A stretch of 64,000 nucleotides of DNA from Halomicrococcus gelatinilyticus (GCA_024227995.1 CP100465.1:1984001-2048000), one strand, 5' to 3'. Shown: positions 8,529 to 18,182, counted from the first letter of the stretch. Numbers and translations: made by a program. Notes: generated by a model not told the origin, from the letters alone.

Positions 8529-9935
8529 CTACCGTTTCTCCACGCGCTCGCTCGCGTCGCCCAGCAGGCTGTCGAGTATCTCCGGCGTCGTCGGGTGGTA
8601 GGCGCGGTCCGGCACGTCGCGGACGTCCATCCCTGTCTCGACGACGACCTGCATCGTCTTCGCCATCACGTCGGCGTGGTAGTGCAGCCCCTGGTAGCCG
8701 AGCACGGTGCCGTCGGCGGCGTCGACGACCAGTTTCGCCAGCCCCTCGGCGGCCTGCTTGGTCCTGAACACGCCGTCGTCGCTGGCGTGGCGGGTGACCG
8801 CCACCACGTCGCGGCCGATTGCCTCGGCCGCCGTCTCCGAGAGGCCGACCCGGGCGAAGGGGTAGACGCCAGCGCCGGCGAACATCACGTGGTGGTGGAC
8901 GTTCTCGTACGGTTCGAGCGACTCCCCGCGGGCGTGCGCGAGGATGTTGTCGGCAGCCGTGTGCCCCTGCTCTTTGGCGACGTGGAGGATGGGCTCGCGG
9001 CCGTTGGCGTCGCCGACGACGAACGTCCGGGGGTCGTCGCGGGCCTGCATGGTGTCCGCGACCCATCCGGGTCCGGGTTCGAGCGCAGTGTGTTGCAGGC
9101 CGAGGCCGTCGAGGTTGGGTCGCCGCCCGGTGAACAGGAACAGGTCGTCGGCCTCGATTGCGCGCTCCTCGCCACCCAGTTCGACGTGGAGGCGGACGCC
9201 GCCGTCGTCGGTGGGTTCGACGCGCTTCTCGTACGTCTCGGTCAGGACGTCGACGCCGAACTGGTCGCGGTAGATGTCGAGCAGTTCGTCGCCGAAGGCG
9301 TCGTCGGCCTCGTCGAGCGGCCGTGCGTCGTGCTCGATGGCGGTGACGTCCATCTCGGCCGCCTCGCTCAGGTATGGGACGAGTTCCAGGCCGACGAAGC
9401 CGAGGCCCATCACGACGCCGGAGTCGGGGAACTCGGTCGCGTCGAGGACGTCGGCGCTGGTCATGAAGTCGACGTCGTCGAGGCCCGGGAGGTCGGGGAC
9501 GTTCACGACCGACCCCGTCGCGACCACGACGTAGTCGGCGTCTATCTCGCGGTCGCCGACCGCCACGGTGTGGTCGTCGACGAACCGTGCGGTGTCGTGG
9601 ACGAAGGTGACGCCGTCGCGCTCGGCCAGGTCGTGGACGCCGGCCCGGCGGTGCTCCGCGAAGTCGAGCACGTGCTCGTCCTTGACGTCGACGACCTTCT
9701 GGAGGTCGACGGCGGGCGTCGCCTCGACCCGGGGGTCGTGGCGTGCCCGGTAGTGGTTGGCCGCGGCGGACAGCACCTCCTTCGAGGGCATACAGCCCCG
9801 GAGGATGCAGAGCCCGCCGCCGGGGTCGCCGTCGTCGATCAGCGTCAGTTCCACGTCGGGGTCGTCGACCAGTCGCCGCGCCACGGCGACGCCCGCGCTT
9901 CCGTACGCACCGATGATGACGACGTGCGTGCTCAT
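8529..9935 (-). CDS. Dihydrolipoamide dehydrogenase-like FAD/NAD(P) disulfide oxidoreductase
   Basis: A 468-residue class I pyridine nucleotide-disulfide oxidoreductase. The N-terminal FAD site is VIIGAYGSAG, the redox-active pair is C43 and C48 in GLCILRGCMPSK (Cys-x4-Cys), and an FAD motif FVVGDANG appears mid-protein. The C-terminal interface carries HPTTPE, the equivalent of the active-site His-Glu pair. The NAD site around GVVMGLGFVGLELVPYL is less canonical. The substrate may be lipoamide, a thiol cofactor or a metal ion; no 2-oxoacid dehydrogenase genes are nearby. A CCTAAAT box about 27 bp upstream suggests a leaderless transcript. Confidence 0.88.
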   Translation of the reverse strand: MSTHVVIIGAYGSAGVAVARRLVDDPDVELTLIDDGDPGGGLCILRGCMPSKEVLSAAANHYRARHDPRVEATPAVDLQKVVDVKDEHVLDFAEHRRAGVHDLAERDGVTFVHDTARFVDDHTVAVGDREIDADYVVVATGSVVNVPDLPGLDDVDFMTSADVLDATEFPDSGVVMGLGFVGLELVPYLSEAAEMDVTAIEHDARPLDEADDAFGDELLDIYRDQFGVDVLTETYEKRVEPTDDGGVRLHVELGGEERAIEADDLFLFTGRRPNLDGLGLQHTALEPGPGWVADTMQARDDPRTFVVGDANGREPILHVAKEQGHTAADNILAHARGESLEPYENVHHHVMFAGAGVYPFARVGLSETAAEAIGRDVVAVTRHASDDGVFRTKQAAEGLAKLVVDAADGTVLGYQGLHYHADVMAKTMQVVVETGMDVRDVPDRAYHPTTPEILDSLLGDASERVEKR

Positions 9936-10063
9936 GGTGGCGAAGAGGCCAGCCGCGCATTTAGGGGTTTGTCAGTCGGCGGGAACGGCCCCCTGTCGTC
10001 GATACCGGCGGACTCGTCCCCGTTCGACGGTCGCATCGGACTGGCGGCCGGCTACCCGGCGCG

Positions 10064-11017
10064 CTATCGCGATATCTCGCGGGCGTCGGCGTCGACGACC
10101 GCCTCGACCTCCTCGCGCGTGACGACCGCCACGTCGCCCGGAATCGTCCGCTTGAGCGCGGCGGTCGCGGTGCCGTACTCGAGCGCGGTCGGCACGTCGT
10201 CGCCCGCGATGCGACGTGCCAGGAACGCGCCGACGAAGGCGTCGCCCGTTCCGATGGGGTCGACCGTCTCCGTCTCGACGGCCGGGCACTCGTGGACCGC
10301 GTCGTCGTGGAGTGCCAGTGCGCCGGCGTCGCCGCGCGTCACGACGACCGTCTCGAACCCGTGGTCGTCGGCGAGGCCGCGCGCGATCTCGGCGGCCGAC
10401 CCCTCGCGCGCCAGCACGTCGCGGGCGTCGCGCTCGGCCGTCACCAGCACGTCGACGGCGGAAAAGAGGTCGGTCAGCGTCGCCCGGGCCGACGCCGGCG
10501 ACCAGAGCTTCCCCCGGTAGTTCACGTCGAAGGTGGTGGTCGTCCCCGCCGCCTGCGCCGTCTCGAGCACGTCGGCGACGGTCGATTCGAGCGTGTCCGA
10601 GAGCGCCGGCGTGATGCCGCTCGTGTGGAACGCGGCCGCGTCCCGGACGGCGTCGAGCGGCAGGTCGTCCGGGCGGGTCGTCGTGACCGCGGCGTCCGAG
10701 CGGTCGTAGACGACGTTCGTCCCTCGCGGGGCCGCCCCGTGTTCGAGGTAGTAGGTCCCCTGGCGACCCTCGTCGCTCCACGCGACCGCCGTCTCCAGGC
10801 CGTGGGACCGCAGTTCCGTCGCGACGCGACGCCCGAGCGGGGAGTCAGGTAGCTTCGAGGCCCAGACGGCGTCCGCACCGAGTCGCTCGGCCGCGATGGC
10901 GACGTTGCTCTCCGCGCCCGCCGCCCGGAGTTCGAGCGTCGCCGTGGTCTCGAGGCGCTCGTGGTCCGGCGGCGAGAGGCGCAGCATCGTCTCGCCGAAG
11001 GTGACGAGGTCGGTCAT
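10064..11017 (-). CDS. kdgK: PfkB family sugar kinase, probable 2-keto-3-deoxygluconate kinase
   Basis: A 317-residue PfkB/ribokinase-family kinase. GGAESN-like substrate contacts ([17 protein letters not shown]) lie near residue 31, and the ATP/anion-hole motif [10 protein letters not shown] starts at residue 256 with catalytic D259. The N-terminal [12 protein letters not shown] matches haloarchaeal KDG kinases of the semi-phosphorylative Entner-Doudoroff route, which make 2-keto-3-deoxy-6-phosphogluconate. A fructokinase-type activity cannot be excluded. An alternative in-frame ATG at 11044 would add nine residues. A 21-bp palindrome and a TATA box in the upstream gap suggest sugar-dependent control. 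Confidence 0.82.
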   Translation of the reverse strand: MTDLVTFGETMLRLSPPDHERLETTATLELRAAGAESNVAIAAERLGADAVWASKLPDSPLGRRVATELRSHGLETAVAWSDEGRQGTYYLEHGAAPRGTNVVYDRSDAAVTTTRPDDLPLDAVRDAAAFHTSGITPALSDTLESTVADVLETAQAAGTTTTFDVNYRGKLWSPASARATLTDLFSAVDVLVTAERDARDVLAREGSAAEIARGLADDHGFETVVVTRGDAGALALHDDAVHECPAVETETVDPIGTGDAFVGAFLARRIAGDDVPTALEYGTATAALKRTIPGDVAVVTREEVEAVVDADAREISR

Positions 11018-11118
11018 GTGCGCGAGGATGGCAGCGACGCCCATAGTTCGTCCGGTCGTCGACCGGGCACCGCCAACCGGGCGTCGTCGTCCGTCGGTCC
11101 GATCTACGCCTCGACTGT

Positions 11119-11139
11119 CGTTCCACCGTCGGTGGAACG
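11119..11139. promoter_or_regulatory. Perfect 21-bp palindrome, candidate operator for kdgK
   Basis: Two perfect 10-bp arms, CGTTCCACCG and CGGTGGAACG, flank a single T. The site lies between the kinase gene and the divergent BAT regulator. Read toward kdgK, it sits about 20-35 bp after the shared TATA box, where a bound protein would block transcription initiation. Its inner part fits TCSNC-N4-SSNGGA, the motif I recall for the Haloferax sugar repressor GlpR, which controls kdgK1. The palindrome is seen directly; the link to GlpR is inference. Confidence 0.65.
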
Positions 11140-11152
11140 TTCTCTCCCCGTC

Positions 11153-11165
11153 AAGTATATCATAC
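11153..11165. promoter_or_regulatory. TATA-like promoter box serving one or both divergent genes
   Basis: The AT-rich run AAGTATATCATAC stands out in very GC-rich DNA and reads as a TATA box on either strand. Rightward it predicts a start near 11180-11185, which makes the ATG at 11206 the better start for the BAT regulator. Leftward it predicts a start near 11130, inside the 21-bp palindrome, giving kdgK a leader of about 110 bases. Confidence 0.55.
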
Positions 11166-11205
11166 TTTGATGACAAACACTCTCGGGAGCCCCTGCCGAC
11201 CGAGC

Positions 11206-13191
11206 ATGAACGAACCTCCACAACCGGACCCAGACGGCCAGTCGTTCGACGAAGCGCTCTCGGCGAGCGTCTACGACGTGTTCCCGGACGTCCTCTACGC
11301 GTTCGACCTGGACTGGCAACTTCGCCGCTGGAACGACAGCCTCCTCGAACGCACCGGGTACACGTCCGACGAGATCGCCGACATGAGCCCGCTGGAGTTC
11401 GTCCCCGAGGACGAGCGCGACCGCATGCGCGCCATCGTCGAAGACGTGCTGACGAACGAGGAGACGCGGCGGGCCGAGTCGGAACTGCTCACCCGGGACG
11501 GCGAGCGCATCCCCTTCGAGTTCAACGGGTCGCCGATGACGGACCCGTCCGGCGACGTCGTCGGCCTGGCCGGCGTCGGCCGCGACATCTCCGCGCGCAA
11601 GCAGCGCGAGCAGGAACTCCGGCAGTACGAGACGCTGTTCGAGACCATCGACGACGGCGTGTTCGTCCTCGACGAGGAGATGCGGTTCGTCGACGTGAAC
11701 CAGGCGTTCGCCTCGATGGCGGGGTACGACCGCGAGGAACTGTTCGGGGAGGACGTCTCGACGGTCAGTCGCGACGTCGACCTCGATGCGGCGGTGCGAC
11801 TGTCGGAGGAGATACGCGACAGCGACCGTGACGTGGCGTCGCTCGAAAGCCGCCTCGTCACCGCGGACGGTGACTTCGTCCCCCTGGAGACGCACTTCTC
11901 GCTCCTCCCGAGCGACGCGGAGTTCGAGGGGACCGTCGGCGTCAGCCGCGACGTGAGCGAACGGAAGGCCCGCGAGCGCGAACTCCGGCAGCGCCGCGAC
12001 CAGCTGGAGACGCTGAACCGCATCAACGTCGTCATCCGCGAACTCGTCCGGTCGCTCGCGACGACGGCTTCCCGCGAGGAGATCGAGGAGACCGTCTGCA
12101 CCCACCTGGCCGACTCCGATCTCTACCAGTTCGCGTGGATCGGCGAGCGCACGCTCGACGCAGACGTCTCGGTCCGCGCCGAAGCGGGCGCGGACGTCGG
12201 AACGCGCGGGATAATCGGGGACGCTGCCGACCGCGAGGGGTGGGAGCGTCCGGCCAGCGTCGCGCTGCGGACCGGCGAGATACAGGCCGTCAACGACGCT
12301 ACCGTCGACACCGAGATGTCCACGACCGTCGAGAAGTTCACCCGCGACCTGCCGGTCCAGTCCGGCATCGCGGTCCCGCTCTCCTTCGGGGAGACGACCT
12401 TCGGCGTCCTCGTCGTCTACGCGACGCGGACGGACGCCTTCGGCGAGCGCGAGCGGGCCGGGTTCGCGGCGCTGGGCGACCTCGTCGCGTTCGCCATCAA
12501 CGCCGTCGAGAGTCGACGACTGCTGTTCGCCGACACCGTCGTCGAACTGGAGTTCCGGCTGGCGGACCCTGGGGCGCTGTTCGTCGGCCTGTCCGACGAC
12601 CTCGACTGCGAGTGTCGACTCCGGGACGCGATCCCCGCCGAGGACGAGACCATGCTCTGTTACGTCGAGGTGACCGGCTCGTCGCCCGAAACCGTCCTCG
12701 ACGCGATCGACGACGCCGAGGCGGCCGACGGCGCGCGCATCGTCGAAAGCGGCGACGACGTGGCGCTGATCGAGTTCCGGATAACCGGCGCCTCGCCCAT
12801 CGTCACGCTGGCCGGACACGGCGCGTCCATCACGCGCGCGGTCGCCGACGTCGGCGAGGCGCACGTCGTGGCCGAACTCGCCCCGGACGCAGACGTCCGC
12901 TCCATCGTCCAGTCGCTACAGTCGACGTTCCCCGCCATGGAACTGGTCGGAAAACGCGACGTCGAACGCCCCGCTGGTACGGTTCAGGAGTTCCGGACGG
13001 CGCTCGACGACGCCCTGACGGACCGCCAACTGGTCACGCTGCGAGCGGCGTACCGTGCAGGCTACTTCGACTGGCCGCGCGCCAGCACCGCCGAGGAGGT
13101 GGCCGAGGGGCTCGACATCTCGTCGGCCACGCTCCACCAGCACCTGCGGAAGGCACAGAAGAAGGTACTCGAAGCGTTCTTCGCGGGCTAG
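11206..13191 (+). CDS. PAS-PAS-GAF-BAT-HTH_10 transcriptional regulator
   Basis: A 661-residue haloarchaeal regulator of the bacterio-opsin activator (BAT) type. Two PAS domains (about residues 20-130 and 140-265; each ends in a V/G-G-x-x-RDIS/RDVS-type motif) are followed by a GAF domain (about 280-430), a BAT domain (about 440-590) and a C-terminal HTH_10 ([21 protein letters not shown]...[15 protein letters not shown]). The sensory modules suggest response to redox, light or a small ligand; DNA binding is by the last 55 residues. The ATG at 11206 was chosen over 11170 because the TATA box at 11153 would place the transcript start after 11170. Its position next to kdgK hints at sugar metabolism, but that is inference. 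Confidence 0.88.
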   Translation: MNEPPQPDPDGQSFDEALSASVYDVFPDVLYAFDLDWQLRRWNDSLLERTGYTSDEIADMSPLEFVPEDERDRMRAIVEDVLTNEETRRAESELLTRDGERIPFEFNGSPMTDPSGDVVGLAGVGRDISARKQREQELRQYETLFETIDDGVFVLDEEMRFVDVNQAFASMAGYDREELFGEDVSTVSRDVDLDAAVRLSEEIRDSDRDVASLESRLVTADGDFVPLETHFSLLPSDAEFEGTVGVSRDVSERKARERELRQRRDQLETLNRINVVIRELVRSLATTASREEIEETVCTHLADSDLYQFAWIGERTLDADVSVRAEAGADVGTRGIIGDAADREGWERPASVALRTGEIQAVNDATVDTEMSTTVEKFTRDLPVQSGIAVPLSFGETTFGVLVVYATRTDAFGERERAGFAALGDLVAFAINAVESRRLLFADTVVELEFRLADPGALFVGLSDDLDCECRLRDAIPAEDETMLCYVEVTGSSPETVLDAIDDAEAADGARIVESGDDVALIEFRITGASPIVTLAGHGASITRAVADVGEAHVVAELAPDADVRSIVQSLQSTFPAMELVGKRDVERPAGTVQEFRTALDDALTDRQLVTLRAAYRAGYFDWPRASTAEEVAEGLDISSATLHQHLRKAQKKVLEAFFAG

Positions 13192-14004
13192 CTACCAGGG
13201 CGCGAAGTCCGGGTCGACCTGCCGCTGTTCGCGGTCGATGCTCTCTATCTTCGCGACGTCCTCGTCGTCCAGTTCGAGGTCCAGCGCGTCGAAGTTGTCC
13301 TCGATGTGGGCGTCGCTGCTCGCCTTCGGGATGGCGACGACGTTCTCCTTGCCCATCAGCCATGCCAGGCTGACCTGCGCCTCGCTGACGCCGTGCTTCT
13401 CCGCGATCTCGGTCAGTTCGTCGACCTCGAACACCTTCCCGCGCGCCAGCGGGGAGTACGCCACGAGCGTGAGGTCGTGCTCCTGGGCGTAGTCGACGAG
13501 TTCGTCCTGCTGGAGCAGCGGGTGCATCTCCACCTGGTTGGCGAACAGGGGTGCGTCGAGCAGTTCCCGTGCCGCGTCGAGGTGGCGCGGTTCGAAGTTG
13601 CTCACGCCGACGCGCGCTATCTTGCCGGCGTCGTACAGTTCGTCGAACGCGGGGAGGGTCTCCTCGGCGTCGTACTCGCCCGCCGGCCAGTGGACGTACA
13701 GCAGGTCCACCGCGTCGACGCCGAGTTTGTCCAGGCTCTCGTCCGTGCTCGCCAGGACGTCGTCGTGCGCGAGGTTGCTGATCCAGACCTTCGTCGCGAG
13801 GAAGACCTCCTCGCGGTCGACGTTCGCGGCGGCGATGCCCTCGCCGACGTACTCCTCGTTGTCGTAGGCCTGGGCCGTGTCGACGTTCCGGTATCCGAGG
13901 TCGAGCGCGTGCGCGACGCTCTCCGCACAGGTCTCGGCGTCGGTGTTCTGCCACGTTCCCAGTCCGAGCTTCGGCATCTCTCGTCGTTCCAGCGTTCCAG
14001 ACAT
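13192..14004 (-). CDS. Aldo/keto reductase
   Basis: A 270-residue AKR with the full tetrad context: Asp in GYRNVDTAQAYDNE, Tyr in the same segment, Lys in FLATKVW and His in DLLYVHWP. NADPH-binding residues appear as IPKASSDAHIEDNFDALD. It reduces an aldehyde or ketone with NAD(P)H; the true substrate is unknown, and a role with sugars is plausible near kdgK. The stop codon directly abuts the stop of the convergent BAT regulator with no spacer, so the two transcripts must overlap at their ends. Confidence 0.92.
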   Translation of the reverse strand: MSGTLERREMPKLGLGTWQNTDAETCAESVAHALDLGYRNVDTAQAYDNEEYVGEGIAAANVDREEVFLATKVWISNLAHDDVLASTDESLDKLGVDAVDLLYVHWPAGEYDAEETLPAFDELYDAGKIARVGVSNFEPRHLDAARELLDAPLFANQVEMHPLLQQDELVDYAQEHDLTLVAYSPLARGKVFEVDELTEIAEKHGVSEAQVSLAWLMGKENVVAIPKASSDAHIEDNFDALDLELDDEDVAKIESIDREQRQVDPDFAPW

Positions 14005-14149
14005 CGGTGTCGCCGACTTGGCACAGCGCCCGGAAAGCGGTTACGGCGTCGGAAAGCGGCGTCCGTCTGCCGTCCTGTGTCTTCCGTCGCCGAACGGCGC
14101 GAACGGGGAACGTTCTCCGTCGCGGTCCGTCCCGGACGGGAGCGTCCGC

Positions 14150-15463
14150 CTACTCGCGGACGTTCTCGCCGGCCGCCGCGCCGAACGCGCCGTCGGCCGG
14201 TCCGACCCCGTCCGGCGTCAGCGACGCTTCGGGGTCCTCGTAGACGACGTGCCCGCGCACCATCGTCAGCTCCGGGAAGACCCCGGTCATGCCCTCGAAC
14301 GGCGTCCATCCGCACTTCGAGTGGAGGTCGTCGCCACGGATCTCGCGGGTCGCGTCGGGGTCGACGAGCACGAGGTCGGCCATCCGACCCTCCTCGATGC
14401 GTCCCTTCCGGGGCAGGCCGAACACCTCCGACGGATTGCGAGCCGTGAGGTCGGCGACCCGCTCGTAGCTCAGGGTGCCCTGCCGGGCCTGCTCCAGCAG
14501 GAGCGGCAGCATCGTCTCGACGCCGGGGACGCCGCTGGGCGCGTCCCAGATGCTCGCGTCCTTCTCCTCGCGGGTATGGGGCGCGTGGTCGGTCGCGACC
14601 ACGTCGACCGTCCCGTCCGCGACTCGCTCGAACAGCGCCTCGCGGCGGTCCTCGCTCCGCAGCGGCGGGTTCATCCGGCCGAACGTCCCGAGGTCGTCCA
14701 GGTCGTCGCGCGAGAGGAACACGTGGTGGGGCGTCACCTCGCAGGTCGCGCCCGCGTCCGACGCCGCGTCCACGGCCTCCGGCGTGCTCGTGTGGGCGAC
14801 GTGGACGCGCGCGCCCACCTCCTCGGCGAGTTCGAGCGCCCGCTCGACGGCCGCGATCTCCGCCTCGGCCGTCCGGTAGGCGCTCCAGGCGTCGGCGTCG
14901 TCCCGCTCGCGGGCCGCCTCGTCGAACAGGTCTGCGTCCTCGGCGTGGACCGTGACCACCCGGTAGGCGTCGCTCGCGCGCTCCAGCGCCTCGCGGAACA
15001 GGTCCTCGTCGATGCCCATGTCGCCCGTCGAATCGGCGAGGAACACCTCGCCGAGCGCGAGCAGCGGGCGCTCGAACAGTTCGTCCGGGTCCCAGTCGGC
15101 CGTGACGCCGCCGTTGATGCCGTAGTCGACGTGCGACGCGGTCGCCAGTTCGGCCTTCTCGTCGAAGGCCGGGCCGTCGACCGTCGGCGGGTCCGTGTTC
15201 GGCTGGTCGACGACCGTCGTGACGCCGCCGGCGGCCGCGCTGCGACTCCCCGTCTCCCACGTCTCCTTGTGCGGGAAGCCGGGCTGGCGGAAGTGGACGT
15301 GGGCGTCGATGCCGCCCGGAAGGAGCCGTCTCCCCGAGGCGTCGATTACCTGGCCGGACTCGGTGAGCGACGAACCGACGGCGGCGATGCGGCCGGCGTC
15401 CGTGTCGATTCGAACGTCGCGCTGGCTGCCGTCGGCGAGCGTCGCGTCCCGGATGGTGAGCAT
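14150..15463 (-). CDS. pyrC: Dihydroorotase
   Basis: A 437-residue class I dihydroorotase of pyrimidine synthesis, which closes carbamoyl aspartate to dihydroorotate. Zinc ligands are in GGIDAHVHFRQPGFPHKETW; further family motifs are the VDQPNTDPPT block, histidines in VHAEDADLF and VHVAHTSTPEA, and the catalytic Asp context VVATDHAPHTREEK. Length and order match the family. A GTTTATACC box lies about 27 bp before the start. The carbamoyl phosphate synthase genes carA and carB, which feed the same pathway, lie near 54 and 58 kb in this window. Confidence 0.95.
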   Translation of the reverse strand: MLTIRDATLADGSQRDVRIDTDAGRIAAVGSSLTESGQVIDASGRRLLPGGIDAHVHFRQPGFPHKETWETGSRSAAAGGVTTVVDQPNTDPPTVDGPAFDEKAELATASHVDYGINGGVTADWDPDELFERPLLALGEVFLADSTGDMGIDEDLFREALERASDAYRVVTVHAEDADLFDEAARERDDADAWSAYRTAEAEIAAVERALELAEEVGARVHVAHTSTPEAVDAASDAGATCEVTPHHVFLSRDDLDDLGTFGRMNPPLRSEDRREALFERVADGTVDVVATDHAPHTREEKDASIWDAPSGVPGVETMLPLLLEQARQGTLSYERVADLTARNPSEVFGLPRKGRIEEGRMADLVLVDPDATREIRGDDLHSKCGWTPFEGMTGVFPELTMVRGHVVYEDPEASLTPDGVGPADGAFGAAAGENVRE

Positions 15464-15523
15464 ACCGGCCGTTGTCCGGTCAGTCGGTATAAACTTTCGC
15501 GTCGAGCCGCCGACGCTTCTCCG

Positions 15524-16261
15524 TCACTCCTCGGCCGCTTCCACGTCCGGTTCCGTCCCCGGCTGCGGCGAGGCGGACCCGGCCCGGTCGACGGTCTCGA
15601 CCGACGGGTCCGCGTCGCCGACGAGCAACTCCTCGACGAGCGCGACGACGCGGTCCGGGTCCGCCTCGCCGCCCGCCCGCTCGATGCTGCCGACCGAGTC
15701 GGGGTCGAACGGGACGTCGAGCGCGGCGTAGATCGGGTCCAGCGCGCCCGCGATCTCGTCGTGGTCGGCGACGAGGACGACGCCGGAGACCAGCGCCGCA
15801 CCGCTGCGGACCCGCTGGGCGACGCCCGCGATCTTCCCCTCCCACTGGAGGGAGTAGTCGCCGGGACAGAACGACCGCGGCGGTTCGCCGTGCTGGGCGG
15901 GGACGTCCAGCCGCCAGAGCGCACGCTGGACCGCCTGGGTCGTCTCGGCGTACCGCCGTTCCATCCCCGTCCGGATGTCGTCGAGGGGGACGGTCCGCGC
16001 GAACGCGACGGTCGTCCCGGTGTACGCGACCGCCCGTCCGCCGACGCTCCGCTCGACCGGTTCGAACCCACAGGCCCGGGCGACCGACTTCGCCACCTCG
16101 AAGTCGTCGGTCCGCGCGTCGCGTCGCCCGAACGCGACCTGGCGGTGGGGCGTCCACACGCGGACCGCGGGCTCGCCGGTCTCCGCGGTGTCCGCGAGCA
16201 TCGCCGCGGTCACCGCCCGGTCCTCGTCCCGCGTCCCTGCCCGGCCACGGAGCACGCGCAT
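15524..16261 (-). CDS. Lipoate-protein ligase A-like (BPL/LplA/LipB fold) protein
   Basis: A 245-residue protein of the biotin/lipoate ligase fold. Typical features are a GRRDA-type motif near residue 60, a SVGGRAVAY glycine-rich loop (RRxGGGA-like but degenerate), and the lysine motif LQWEGKIAGVAQRV that binds lipoyl-AMP. The start MRVLRGRAG at 16261 fits the family better than the in-frame ATG at 16306. It should attach lipoate or octanoate to acceptor proteins such as GcvH or 2-oxoacid dehydrogenase E2. An acidic C-terminal extension of about 40 residues follows the catalytic domain. Confidence 0.82.
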   Translation of the reverse strand: MRVLRGRAGTRDEDRAVTAAMLADTAETGEPAVRVWTPHRQVAFGRRDARTDDFEVAKSVARACGFEPVERSVGGRAVAYTGTTVAFARTVPLDDIRTGMERRYAETTQAVQRALWRLDVPAQHGEPPRSFCPGDYSLQWEGKIAGVAQRVRSGAALVSGVVLVADHDEIAGALDPIYAALDVPFDPDSVGSIERAGGEADPDRVVALVEELLVGDADPSVETVDRAGSASPQPGTEPDVEAAEE

Positions 16262-16314
16262 ACGCACCCATTGTGACCCAACGTATGTAAACGCTGGCCG
16301 TTCCAACCGGGGGT

Positions 16315-17277
16315 ATGGTCACCCTCTCCGACGGGGCGCTCGCCCACTTCCCGCGCTTCTCGCTGTACAACTCGCCGTACGTCGCCCACGACGAGGGCTG
16401 CGCTATCGACCTCTACCCCGGTGCGTCGGACCCGACGACGGACAGCAGGGCGGCGTCGGCGGACGACCTGGCGGCGTCGACGGACACCTCGGGGGGTCGA
16501 CCTCGCGCGACGCGCGCGCCCTCGCCCGTCGCGGGCGAAGTAGTCGAGACGCGCACCGTCGACGCGCCACCGAAGCCGTACGCGGTCGAACACGACCACC
16601 TCGTCGTGGTCGACACGGGCGAGCACCTCGCGCGGATGCTGCACGTCGACCCCGCGGTCGAACCGGGCGACGAGGTGGCCGTCGGCGACTCGCTGGGTGA
16701 GCTCGTGCGCTCTGGGTTCTTCGCGCCCTGGGTCGGCAACCACGTCCACCTCGGCTTCCGGGAGCGAGACGCCGACCCCCTGCGCGCCTCGGGGTCGCTG
16801 CCGGTTGACGTCGACGTCTCTCTCGACCCCGTCCAGTGGGACGGGACGGGGCGGGTCGTCCGACGCGGCGGGACCTACGTGGTACTGGACGCGCCCGAGC
16901 ACCCCGCACCGGGCGAGCGGTTCGCGGGCATCGCCGCCGGCGACGGGACGGTGCTCGACGGGGGCTTCCCGCACTACGCCGGCGGAGGAGCGTTGCCTGC
17001 CGACGGGACGTGGGTCGGCGACCCGGACGGCGGCGGTGCGTCGGCGAGCGGGGCAGTGGGGACCGGGACGCACGAGTCCCCGGTCTCGCTCGCCGGTCGG
17101 CGCGTCGGCGTGGCGAACGGTCGGACGGTCTCGTGGGACGACGTCGAGGTGTGCGCCAACGGGACGCCCATCACGGGCGTCTCGCTGTTCCTCTCCCGGG
17201 ACGAGTTCGGCGCGAAACTCGTCTGTCCCGACCACGACTTCGCGGTGGGCGAACGCGTCGAGGTGACGGTCGTCTGA
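16315..17277 (+). CDS. M23 peptidase-like / biotinyl-lipoyl-like fold protein
   Basis: A 320-residue soluble protein with no signal peptide. Residues about 65-145 resemble the LytM/M23 beta fold: SPVAGEVVETRTV, an HLVVVDTGEHLARMLHVDP strand pair, the hammerhead-like VEPGDEVAVGDSLGELV, and NHVHLGFRE, which looks like the HxH zinc motif. The upstream H-x3-D zinc pair typical of active M23 enzymes is not obvious, so this may be a non-catalytic relative. The second half is beta-rich and unassigned. It is divergent from the lipoate-ligase gene with 53 bp between the starts. Function unknown. Confidence 0.6.
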   Translation: MVTLSDGALAHFPRFSLYNSPYVAHDEGCAIDLYPGASDPTTDSRAASADDLAASTDTSGGRPRATRAPSPVAGEVVETRTVDAPPKPYAVEHDHLVVVDTGEHLARMLHVDPAVEPGDEVAVGDSLGELVRSGFFAPWVGNHVHLGFRERDADPLRASGSLPVDVDVSLDPVQWDGTGRVVRRGGTYVVLDAPEHPAPGERFAGIAAGDGTVLDGGFPHYAGGGALPADGTWVGDPDGGGASASGAVGTGTHESPVSLAGRRVGVANGRTVSWDDVEVCANGTPITGVSLFLSRDEFGAKLVCPDHDFAVGERVEVTVV

Positions 17278-17428
17278 CCGGGTCGCGTTCGGTCGTCGTC
17301 AGTGGATGGTTCGGTTCACCTCGCCGGTTCTGGTCCCGGCATCACTGATAAACGTTCGTCGCCCGGTCGGTCACGCTCAAACCTATCGGTGGAGAAATTA
17401 TTTTGCGACGGGGAGCGAACGCCCGCCT

Positions 17429-17608
17429 ATGCGTTCCCGCTCCCGAATCGGCACGGTCGTCGGTCTCGCGATGTTCGTCGTCGCCGTCGTCGGCTACGTG
17501 GTCTACGGCTGGCGGTTCGGCGACGGCGTGAGCAGTCCGGTCGCGATGGCGCTGGCGCTCGTGGCCGTCGCCGTCGCCGTCGCGCTGAACGTCCGGAAGG
17601 CGCTGTAG
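17429..17608 (+). CDS. Small two-segment membrane protein
   Basis: A 59-residue protein: a basic N-terminus (MRSRSRIG), a hydrophobic segment (VVGLAMFVVAVVGYVVYGW), a short loop with FGDGVSSP, and a second segment ending in NVRKAL. A strong AAATTATTTTG box about 29 bp upstream of the ATG at 17429 supports this short start over a longer open frame from 17306. Function unknown. Confidence 0.7.
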   Translation: MRSRSRIGTVVGLAMFVVAVVGYVVYGWRFGDGVSSPVAMALALVAVAVAVALNVRKAL

Positions 17609-17612
17609 TCCG

Positions 17613-18182
17613 TCAGTCGAAGGCCACGTCGTCGAGGAAGACGCGCTCCCCGAACAGCCAGTCGGCGTGCTCGGTGGCGTACTCGTGGTGCTCCTCCTCG
17701 AGGTAGCCGATGGCGTCCTCGACGAGCACCGGTCTGTAGTCGCGGAGCCCGGCGCTACCGGCGGTGTGGAGGACGCAGACGTTCGCCAGCGTCCCGCAGA
17801 TGAGCAGGTCGTCGATGCCGTGTGCGTCGAGGTGGCCTTCGAGGTCCGTCCGGTAGAAGGCGTCGTAGGTGTGTTTGTCGACGACGTGGGCGTCCCCGAC
17901 CGGCAGCTCGTCGACGATCTCGGTCTCCCACGACCCCTCGACGACGTGTTCGCCCCAGCGCTCGAACTCGTCGTAGTAGTGGTTGCCCTCGAACTGCTCC
18001 GGCGGGTGGACGTCGCGGGTGAACACGACCGACGCTCCGGCGTCGCGGGCGCGCTCGACCAGCGATCCGACGGGGTCGATGACGGCCTCGCTCTCCGGCG
18101 CGTGGAGGCTCCCGTCCGGGTGGCAGAACCCGTTCTGCATGTCCACGACGACGACCGCAGTGGAATCGGGGTCGAAGGTCAT
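17613..18182 (-). CDS. Isochorismatase-family hydrolase, possible nicotinamidase
   Basis: A 189-residue cysteine hydrolase. The triad context is complete: Asp in AVVVVDMQNGF, Lys in HVVDKHTYDAFY, and Cys in the cis-peptide motif GTLANVCVLHTA. Family members include nicotinamidases and isochorismatases. The nicotinate phosphoribosyltransferase gene about 1.7 kb away makes nicotinamidase (first step of NAD salvage) attractive, but the genes are not in one operon. The start at 18182 gives the expected N-terminus; the in-frame ATG at 18245 is less likely. Confidence 0.85.
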   Translation of the reverse strand: MTFDPDSTAVVVVDMQNGFCHPDGSLHAPESEAVIDPVGSLVERARDAGASVVFTRDVHPPEQFEGNHYYDEFERWGEHVVEGSWETEIVDELPVGDAHVVDKHTYDAFYRTDLEGHLDAHGIDDLLICGTLANVCVLHTAGSAGLRDYRPVLVEDAIGYLEEEHHEYATEHADWLFGERVFLDDVAFD

